NCBI GenBank assembly: GCA_002307905.1
Contig: DBUL01000095.1
Coordinates: 6,858 to 13,178, forward strand
DNA length: 6,321 nucleotides
Source: Rhizobiaceae bacterium UBA1291
GTDB lineage: Bacteria > Pseudomonadota > Alphaproteobacteria > Rhizobiales > Rhizobiaceae
Reading direction: 5' to 3'
Part shown: in pieces, positions 1 through 4,378 of the stretch
Numbering within the stretch: position 1 is the stretch's first letter
Layout: each line of letters begins with the position of its first letter
Notes under the pieces: model-generated
What the model was told of the DNA's origin: nothing
Databases searched by the model: none
Seen by the model: only the letters and a program-made list of their open reading frames with translations
Program-made: the position numbers and the translations under genes

Positions 1-247
1 TCATCGCCGTGAAGCAGGAGCCGGCGCTGCGGTCGAGATTGGCGAAAAGCAGTCGCTCCTCGAATTCCTGCGTCCGGGCGAGGAGCGGCACGACCGTGTC
101 CGACACATCGCGGCACAGCTTTTCATTGATATCGAACGGCAAGCTGTCCGTCAGCTCTTCGATATTGCGGCAAAGGCCGAGCAGTTCCTCATGGTTCTGC
201 CTGAGCGTCGTCAGTTGCTGTTCGTCGAGGATGCGATCGGTGCGCAT
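1..247 (-). CDS. Partial protein of unknown function, weakly hemerythrin-like (5' part only)
   Basis: An open frame reads from ATG at 247 leftward to the window edge: 82 codons without a stop, so the 3' end is missing. The start is supported by an AGAGGAG ribosome site (plus-strand bases 254-260) 6 nt before the ATG. The gene lies 16 nt after the stop of the small membrane-protein gene at 264-416, so the two are probably co-transcribed. The visible part is soluble, charged and probably helical, with no signal peptide. It contains LRQNHEELL near residues 15-23 and FEERLLFANL near residues 62-71. The spacing resembles the first two helices of an HHE hemerythrin domain (H19, E63/E64), but the histidine expected about four residues before the EE pair is a glutamine or threonine (Q60/T59). 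The hemerythrin reading is inference; the safe call is a partial hypothetical protein. Confidence 0.75.
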   Translation of the reverse strand, partial: MRTDRILDEQQLTTLRQNHEELLGLCRNIEELTDSLPFDINEKLCRDVSDTVVPLLARTQEFEERLLFANLDRSAGSCFTAM

Positions 248-263
248 GTCGAACTCCTCTTCA

Positions 264-416
264 CTAACTGACGAAAAGCACGGTGGCGATGGCGACTGAG
301 GCGAGGACGGCCGAGATGGTTCCCCCGCGCTGCAGGACACCCATGCGGTAGAGCAGGATCGCAAAGCCGATGATGATGGGCGTGGCGACGGTAAGGCCGA
401 TCTGGGCGTCAGTCAT
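264..416 (-). CDS. Small two-helix membrane protein (50 aa), divergent from norE
   Basis: ATG at 416 gives a 50-residue protein ending in TAG at 264. An AAGGAG ribosome site (plus-strand bases 426-431) lies 9 nt before the start, which fixes it well. A longer frame read through this stretch from further right is only a shadow of norE. The product is almost entirely hydrophobic, with predicted membrane segments at about residues 7-25 and 34-49. They are joined by a short basic loop (YRMGVLQRGG) that probably faces the cytoplasm. There are no cysteines and no heme or metal motif. It is the first gene of a divergent operon whose promoter region is shared with norE. A class II promoter on the box at 470-483 would start transcription near 435, giving a leader of about 19 nt that contains the ribosome site. 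I do not recognise the family. Co-regulation with NO reduction is inferred from position. Confidence 0.72.
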   Translation of the reverse strand: MTDAQIGLTVATPIIIGFAILLYRMGVLQRGGTISAVLASVAIATVLFVS

Positions 417-449
417 GGAAGCAATCTCCTTTGATGCTGCGACCCTAAC

Positions 450-463
450 TTGCCGACTGTCAT
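450..463. promoter_or_regulatory. Degenerate second FNR/NnrR-like box
   Basis: TTGCCGACTGTCAT matches TTG-N8-CAA except for the final base (CAT). Its centre (456.5) is exactly 20 bp from that of the perfect box at 470-483. As a class II site it would give a rightward start near 498, leaving a leader of about 21 nt before the first norE ATG, although no good -10 is seen there. It also lies within the inferred leftward promoter, so it could act as a negative site. It may equally be chance. Confidence 0.3.
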
Positions 464-469
464 TTTTCT

Positions 470-483
470 TTGTGCTGTCGCAA
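470..483. promoter_or_regulatory. FNR/NnrR-type box between the divergent operons
   Basis: TTGTGCTGTCGCAA fits the TTG-N8-CAA core of the Crp/Fnr family (FNR, NnrR, DNR), and the dyad extends outward to CTTTG/CAAAG. Its centre is at 476.5. Leftward, a centre at -41.5 puts the transcription start near 435; TAGGGT (minus strand, 447-442) sits where the -10 should be and keeps the first two and last bases of TATAAT. Rightward, the same geometry puts the start near 518, with TAAGAA at 506-511 as a poor -10. One symmetrical box could therefore serve both operons. The box is seen in the sequence; which regulator binds is inferred from the nor context. Confidence 0.7.
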
Positions 484-518
484 AGACGCGCTGATCGGCT
501 GTCCCTAAGAAAAAGCCC

Positions 519-1088
519 ATGATGATGGGAACCAATATTGCAGCGGTCGCCATGGCGGCCCCGGTCGAGGAGGAGGAGAGCGATGTTCTTCTGCTCTGGG
601 TGCTCGTGTGGAGCGAGCTTGTCGCTTTCGGCATACTGATCGGCGCGTTTCTGGTGATGTCGGCCTTCGAACCCGAGCGGTTTGCCCTGGCACGGCTTCA
701 CCTCAGCCCGGGTCTCGCGGCAATTAACACCGTGGTCCTTCTCACCAGTGGTTGGCAGGCGGCGCTGGCGGTGCGCCGCACCGCCCCAACCCGGCAGGTC
801 CGTCGCTCGCTGATCGCGGCGGCCCTGCTGGGTTTCGTCTTCCTGGCCGTCAAGCTCTTCGAATATGCCGGAGAGATCCGCTATGCCGGAGAAGAGACGT
901 TCAGCGGCTTCTTCGAACTCTATTTCATCATCACCGGTTTCCATCTGCTGCATGTGGTGTTCGGTGCGCTCGTCATGCTGCTGATCGCCTGGCGGCCGAC
1001 ACGCGGCAATGTCGTGCTGATCACCACGCTGTGGCATGCGATCGATCTCGTGTGGATCGTCATGTTCCCGATCATCTACCTGGCCTGA
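519..1088 (+). CDS. norE: NorE, cytochrome c oxidase subunit III-like NO reductase accessory protein
   Basis: This 189-residue membrane protein belongs to the heme-copper oxidase subunit III-like family, whose NorE members accompany cNOR operons. NorE is not part of the purified two-subunit enzyme and is thought to help its assembly, stability or full activity. Five membrane segments are predicted at about residues 25-47, 66-86, 97-115, 132-157 and 166-188. Family-like stretches are FELYFIITGFHLLHVVFG (about 132-149) and WHAIDLVWIVMFPIIYL (about 172-188). The start is uncertain. There are three tandem ATGs at 519-527 and another ATG at 552, and none has a convincing ribosome site; only a purine run AAGAAAAAG precedes the first. 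Residues 1-20 are hydrophilic and poorly conserved, so they do not decide it. norF follows 4 nt after the stop, indicating translational coupling. Confidence 0.93.
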   Translation: MMMGTNIAAVAMAAPVEEEESDVLLLWVLVWSELVAFGILIGAFLVMSAFEPERFALARLHLSPGLAAINTVVLLTSGWQAALAVRRTAPTRQVRRSLIAAALLGFVFLAVKLFEYAGEIRYAGEETFSGFFELYFIITGFHLLHVVFGALVMLLIAWRPTRGNVVLITTLWHAIDLVWIVMFPIIYLA

Positions 1089-1092
1089 TCCG

Positions 1093-1374
1093 ATGGACCG
1101 CTTTTCCCAAGAGCGCCTTCACTGGGCTTTCATCACCGCAAGTGTCTTGGCGGCCGGCGGGGCGATCACCGCCGCGCTCAGCGGCCACATGCTGGTGCCG
1201 ATCGGCATCGTGCTTATGGCGGCACTTGCCAAGGCGCGCATCATCATCCTCGACTTCATGGGCCTGCGCCACGCCAGTGGCGTGCTGCGTTTCGCGCTGG
1301 TCGCCTGGCCGTTGACCTTCATCCTGCTGGCGCTTTCCCGAGCCGTTTTTGTGGCGATCGCCGCTCCGGTCTGA
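1093..1374 (+). CDS. norF: NorF, small membrane accessory protein of NO reductase
   Basis: This 93-residue membrane protein follows norE directly. ATG at 1093 lies 4 nt after the norE stop with no strong ribosome site, so translation is probably coupled. The frame stays open upstream to 1036, but that part overlaps norE and does not look like protein. Three membrane segments are predicted at about residues 10-30, 33-53 and 64-88. The stretch KARIIILDFMGLR (residues 47-59) between segments two and three is typical of NorF and of the cytochrome oxidase subunit IV (COX4_pro) family. In Paracoccus-type clusters NorE and NorF are needed for full NO reductase activity but are not catalytic. No cofactor ligands are evident. 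Identity rests on the motif, the size and the position between norE and norC. Confidence 0.88.
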   Translation: MDRFSQERLHWAFITASVLAAGGAITAALSGHMLVPIGIVLMAALAKARIIILDFMGLRHASGVLRFALVAWPLTFILLALSRAVFVAIAAPV

Positions 1375-1398
1375 GCGATCGGACCATCGCCCGTTTAT

Positions 1399-1446
1399 TT
1401 GCCAAATAGCAAAGAAGGCTTTTCGTCCGCCGCTAGAAAGGGACCG
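1399..1446 (+). promoter_or_regulatory. norC promoter with FNR/NnrR-type box
   Basis: TTGCCAAATAGCAA at 1399-1412 is a perfect TTG-N8-CAA site, extended by one base each side to TTTGC/GCAAA. Its centre is 1405.5. TAGAAA at 1434-1439 (four of six matches to TATAAT) lies at the expected -10 distance and puts the transcription start near 1446-1447, which is -41.5 spacing for an FNR-class activator. The norC leader would be about 105 nt. This is the best-formed promoter in the window and implies that norCB is transcribed separately from norEF. Confidence 0.78.
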
Positions 1447-1478
1447 TCCCGCAGAACGGCATGAGGGGTGGACGGTCC
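1441..1478. repeat. 9-bp inverted repeat at the start of the norC leader
   Basis: GGACCGTCC at 1441-1449 and GGACGGTCC at 1470-1478 are perfect reverse complements separated by 20 nt. The inferred norC transcription start (about 1446) falls inside the left arm. A full hairpin would therefore form only in RNA reading through from norEF, while the DNA dyad itself overlaps the promoter start. It could be a repressor operator or a read-through structure. No T-run follows, so it is not a standard terminator. Confidence 0.55.
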
Positions 1479-1537
1479 GCCGACCGCTGCAGGGGGAATT
1501 CACCAGGCCGGCGGCGGAATGAAAGCTGCGGCTAACG

Positions 1538-1543
1538 AAAGGA
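1538..1543 (+). promoter_or_regulatory. Ribosome binding site that selects the norC start
   Basis: AAAGGA ends 8 nt before ATG 1552. For the in-frame ATG at 1546 the gap would be only 2 nt, too short for initiation. ATG 1519 and GTG 1468 have only weak or no ribosome sites. The start at 1552 also matches the usual NorC N-terminus. Confidence 0.65.
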
Positions 1544-1551
1544 CCATGGGG

Positions 1552-2004
1552 ATGGCAGAACGCCTAACCAAGACAGGGGCCCGCAACGTCTTCTATGGCG
1601 GGTCCATCTTCTTCTTCACGATCTTCGTGGGCCTGACCGCCCACAGCCACTACTACATCAGGACGACCTCTACCGACGAGTCTACGCTGACCGACGGCGT
1701 GGCGCGCGGCAAGCACGTCTGGGAAAAGAATTCCTGCATCAATTGTCACACCCTTCTCGGCGAAGGCGCCTATTTCGCGCCGGAAGTGGGCAATGTCTGG
1801 GTACGCTGGGGCGGCAAGGAAGATCCGGAGGGCGCTCGCGAGACGCTGAAATCCTGGATGGCCGCACAGCCGTCGGGCGTCGAAGGTCGCCGGCAGATGC
1901 CGCAGTTCAACCTAAGTGAACAGGAACTGAACGATCTGGCCGATTTCCTCGAATGGACGAGCCGGATCAAGACCCAGAACTGGCCGCCGAACGAAGCCGG
2001 TTGA
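1552..2004 (+). CDS. norC: NorC, nitric oxide reductase cytochrome c subunit
   Basis: NorC is the membrane-anchored monoheme cytochrome c that takes electrons from periplasmic donors (cytochrome c or cupredoxin) and passes them to NorB. From ATG 1552 it is 150 residues, the usual family length. An N-terminal membrane anchor spans about residues 13-30 (FYGGSIFFFTIFVGLT) and is not cleaved. The rest is a periplasmic cytochrome c domain with the heme-binding motif CINCH (C62, C65, H66), followed by TLLGEGAYFAPEVGNVW, a typical NorC signature. The distal heme ligand is probably M116 in RRQMPQF. The frame is open upstream to GTG 1468, but residues encoded before 1552 do not look like NorC. The stop is 28 nt before norB, with which it forms the catalytic pair. 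Expression is probably driven by the box at 1399-1412. Confidence 0.97.
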   Translation: MAERLTKTGARNVFYGGSIFFFTIFVGLTAHSHYYIRTTSTDESTLTDGVARGKHVWEKNSCINCHTLLGEGAYFAPEVGNVWVRWGGKEDPEGARETLKSWMAAQPSGVEGRRQMPQFNLSEQELNDLADFLEWTSRIKTQNWPPNEAG

Positions 2005-2032
2005 GCAAGTGCCGCGACAAGGAGAAACAACT

Positions 2033-3379
2033 ATGAAATACCAAACCCAGAAGGTCGCGATGCTGTATTTCTACGGCGCGCTCGGCCTTTTCCTCGCCCA
2101 GGTGTTGTTCGGCGTGCTCGCCGGCACGGTCTATGTGCTGCCCAACACGCTGTCCGAGCTTCTGCCGTTCAACATCGTGCGCATGGTCCACACCAACGCG
2201 CTGATCGTCTGGCTGCTCATCGGCTTCATGGGCGCCACCTACTATCTTCTGCCGGAAGAGGCGGAGACGGAACTCTATAGCCCCAAGATGGCGATCGCCC
2301 AGTTCTGGATTTTCCTGATAGCCGCCGCAGTCGCCGTGGTCGGCTATTTGTTCGGGATCCACGAAGGTCGCGAATTCCTCGAGCAGCCCTTCATCATCAA
2401 GGTCGGCATCGTCGTCGTCATGCTGATGTTCCTGTTCAACATCACCATGACCGTGCTGAAGGGCCGCAAGACGGTCGTCACCAATATCCTGATCTTCGGG
2501 CTCTGGGGCGTCGCGATCTTTTTCCTCTTCGCCTTCTACAACCCGGCCAACCTGGCGCTTGACAAGATGTACTGGTGGTATGTCGTTCATCTTTGGGTCG
2601 AGGGCGTCTGGGAACTGATCATGGCATCGGTGCTCGCCTTCCTGATGATCAAGCTCAACGGCATCGACCGCGAAGTGGTCGAGAAGTGGCTCTACGTCAT
2701 CGTCGGGCTGGCGCTGTTCTCCGGCATTCTCGGCACCGGCCACCACTATTACTGGATCGGCGCTCCGGGCTACTGGCAGTGGATCGGTTCGCTGTTCTCG
2801 ACGCTCGAGGTCGCCCCGTTCTTCACCATGGTGATCTTCACCTTCGTCATGACCTGGAAGGCCGGCCGCAAGCATCCGAACAAGGCAGCGCTTCTGTGGT
2901 CGATCGGCTGCTCGGTCATGGCCTTCTTCGGCGCCGGCGTCTGGGGCTTCCTCCATACGCTGTCCTCGATCAACTACTACACCCACGGCACCCAGGTCAC
3001 CGCCGCCCATGGCCACCTCGCCTTCTTCGGCGCCTATGTCATGCTGAACCTGGCCATCATGGCCTATGCCATCCCGGAAATCCGTGGCCGCCAGCCCTAT
3101 AATCAGTGGCTGTCGATCGCCAGCTTCTGGATGATGTGCACGGCGATGTCGGTGATGACCTTCGCGCTCACCTTCGCCGGTGTGCTCCAGGTCCACCTGC
3201 AGCGCGTGCTTGGCGAAAGCTACATGGCCGTCCAGGAGCAGCTCGCGCTGTTCTATTGGGTGCGCCTCGGCTCCGGCGCCGTGGTGCTGGTATCGGCACT
3301 GATGTTCGCCTGGTCGGTGCTGATGCCCGGCAAGGAAAAGGCGCCGGCCTTCGGCGGCGTGGCCGAACCGGCCGAGTGA
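2033..3379 (+). CDS. norB: NorB, nitric oxide reductase catalytic subunit (cNOR)
   Basis: NorB reduces two NO to N2O at a heme b3/non-heme FeB centre in the cytoplasmic membrane, using electrons from NorC. From ATG 2033 (AAGGAG at 2019-2024, 8 nt before) it is 448 residues, which is cNOR length. It has no N-terminal extension of the quinol-dependent qNorB type. About twelve membrane segments are expected. All key ligands are visible. H53 (RMVHTNA) and H328 bind low-spin heme b. H326 (TAAHGHLAFFGAY) is the proximal ligand of heme b3. H186 (VVHLWVEGVWE) and H237/H238 (GTGHHYYWIG) bind FeB. E190 and E259 are the conserved glutamates next to the active site. From H186 onward these residues keep a constant offset of 21 from my recollection of the Pseudomonas aeruginosa NorB numbering. 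I see no missing residue or frameshift. The subunit should be functional. Confidence 0.98.
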   Translation: MKYQTQKVAMLYFYGALGLFLAQVLFGVLAGTVYVLPNTLSELLPFNIVRMVHTNALIVWLLIGFMGATYYLLPEEAETELYSPKMAIAQFWIFLIAAAVAVVGYLFGIHEGREFLEQPFIIKVGIVVVMLMFLFNITMTVLKGRKTVVTNILIFGLWGVAIFFLFAFYNPANLALDKMYWWYVVHLWVEGVWELIMASVLAFLMIKLNGIDREVVEKWLYVIVGLALFSGILGTGHHYYWIGAPGYWQWIGSLFSTLEVAPFFTMVIFTFVMTWKAGRKHPNKAALLWSIGCSVMAFFGAGVWGFLHTLSSINYYTHGTQVTAAHGHLAFFGAYVMLNLAIMAYAIPEIRGRQPYNQWLSIASFWMMCTAMSVMTFALTFAGVLQVHLQRVLGESYMAVQEQLALFYWVRLGSGAVVLVSALMFAWSVLMPGKEKAPAFGGVAEPAE

Positions 3380-3383
3380 ACTT

Positions 3384-3506
3384 TCCTCCTCCCCGACGGG
3401 AAGGAGGTGGCCCGTCAGGGCCGAATGAGGGGGCGTTCGACAGTCCCCTCATCACCCGCCCTAGCCTGCCGAAGGGCTCTCAAAGCCTCTCCCGATGAGG
3501 AGAGGA
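3384..3506. repeat. Palindromic intergenic element between norB and norQ, RIME-like
   Basis: Four hairpins are packed into about 120 bp. The first pairs CCTCCT/AGGAGG plus CCC/GGG (3385-3407, one bulged A, loop CGAC). The second is GGCCC-GTCA-GGGCC (3409-3422). The third is ATGAGGGG/CCCCTCAT (3425-3432 with 3445-3452, 12-nt loop). The fourth is CCTCTCC/GGAGAGG (3486-3492 with 3499-3505, loop CGATGA). The run of CCCTCAT, GAAGGGC and CTCTCCC-type blocks strongly resembles the dispersed mosaic repeats of Rhizobiaceae (RIME-like), but membership is from memory and unverified. It begins 4 nt after the norB stop and ends about 55 nt before norQ. No T-run follows any stem, so it is more likely an mRNA-processing or stability element than a simple terminator. 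Confidence 0.6.
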
Positions 3507-3561
3507 GATCGACCACCCCATGCCTCGTGTCGATATCGCCTGTTTTTGAAGGAAACACCCC

Positions 3562-4368
3562 ATGAACCTCATGCTCACCAATCCGCCCATGCCCGATATC
3601 CCGGCCTATTCGCCGGCCGGCAATGAATGCGCCCTGTTCGAGACGGCCTGGACGCGCCAGCTGCCGCTCCTGCTGAAAGGCCCGACCGGCTGCGGCAAGA
3701 CCCGCTTCGTCGGGCATATGGCCGCCAAGCTGGGCCTGCCACTTTCGACCGTCTCATGCCATGACGACCTGGCGGCTGCCGATCTCACCGGCCGCTATCT
3801 GCTGAAGGGCGGGGATACGGTCTGGGTCGACGGGCCGCTGACGCGGGCCGTGCGCGAAGGCGGCATCTGCTATCTCGACGAGGTCGTCGAGGCGCGCAAG
3901 GACGTGGCGGTCGTGCTGCATCCGCTGACCGACGACCGGCGCATCCTGCCGCTCGAGCGCACCGGTGAAGTGCTGAGCGCGCCGCCCGGCTTCATGCTGG
4001 TGGTGTCCTATAATCCCGGCTACCAGAATCTTTTGAAGACCCTGAAGCCGTCCACCCGGCAGCGCTTCGTCGCCATCGAGTTCGACTTCCTGCCGAAGGA
4101 CCGCGAGATCGCCGTGGTCGCGGCCGAAAGCGGGCTGGACCAGACGCAGGTCGTGCCGCTGGTCGAACTTGCCCGGCGTTTGCGCGCGCTGAAAGGTCAT
4201 GATCTCGAGGAAGGGGTTTCGACCCGTCTTCTGGTCTATTGTGCCAGCCTGATCGACGCCGGCCTCGCGCCGAAGGATGCGGTCAGGTGCGCCATGATCG
4301 AGCCGCTGACCGACGAGCCGGACGTGCGCGCCGCCCTTCTTGAACTGGCAAGCGCGGTCATCCGCTGA
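3562..4368 (+). CDS. norQ: NorQ, MoxR/CbbQ-type AAA+ ATPase for NO reductase activation
   Basis: NorQ is a cytoplasmic AAA+ ATPase of the MoxR/CbbQ/NirQ group. With NorD it activates NorCB, probably by remodelling the complex so that the non-heme iron is inserted. It is 268 residues, standard for the family. Walker A is GPTGCGKT (residues 40-47) and Walker B is ICYLDEV (D106, E107). Sensor 1 is N151 in SYNPGYQ, arginine-finger candidates lie in STRQRF (R166, R168), and R222 in GVSTRLLVY is the likely sensor 2. The start ATG 3562 has GAAGGA (3548-3553) 8 nt upstream. The gene is 182 nt after norB, across the repeat element. I see no FNR-type box in that gap, so it probably depends on read-through from the norC promoter. 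norD follows after 10 nt. Confidence 0.96.
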   Translation: MNLMLTNPPMPDIPAYSPAGNECALFETAWTRQLPLLLKGPTGCGKTRFVGHMAAKLGLPLSTVSCHDDLAAADLTGRYLLKGGDTVWVDGPLTRAVREGGICYLDEVVEARKDVAVVLHPLTDDRRILPLERTGEVLSAPPGFMLVVSYNPGYQNLLKTLKPSTRQRFVAIEFDFLPKDREIAVVAAESGLDQTQVVPLVELARRLRALKGHDLEEGVSTRLLVYCASLIDAGLAPKDAVRCAMIEPLTDEPDVRAALLELASAVIR

Positions 4369-4378
4369 AAGGTGCATC

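Noticed and set aside
264..1037. 257-codon - strand frame running through norE into the small membrane protein
   Set aside because: Only the last 50 codons (from ATG 416) have a ribosome site and protein-like composition; the rest is antisense to norE.
1375..1400. Weak terminator-like hairpin after norF (GCGAT/ATCGC followed by a T-rich stretch)
   Set aside because: The stem is only 5 bp and the T-rich bases belong to the FNR-type box; not enough to call a terminator.
1461..1535. Possible 24-codon upstream ORF in the norC leader (ATG 1461 to TAA 1533-1535)
   Set aside because: It has no ribosome site, and its Arg/Gly-rich product looks like chance translation.
1967..3196. Open frame of 409 codons on the - strand opposite norB
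   Set aside because: It is full of His, Asp, Glu and Gln repeats typical of the antisense of a high-GC membrane-protein gene, has no recognisable domain, and norB on the + strand is certain.
3507..3561. Search for a separate promoter box before norQ
   Set aside because: No TTG-N8-CAA site or good -35/-10 pair is visible; the CGATATCG palindrome at 3531-3538 is too short to interpret.
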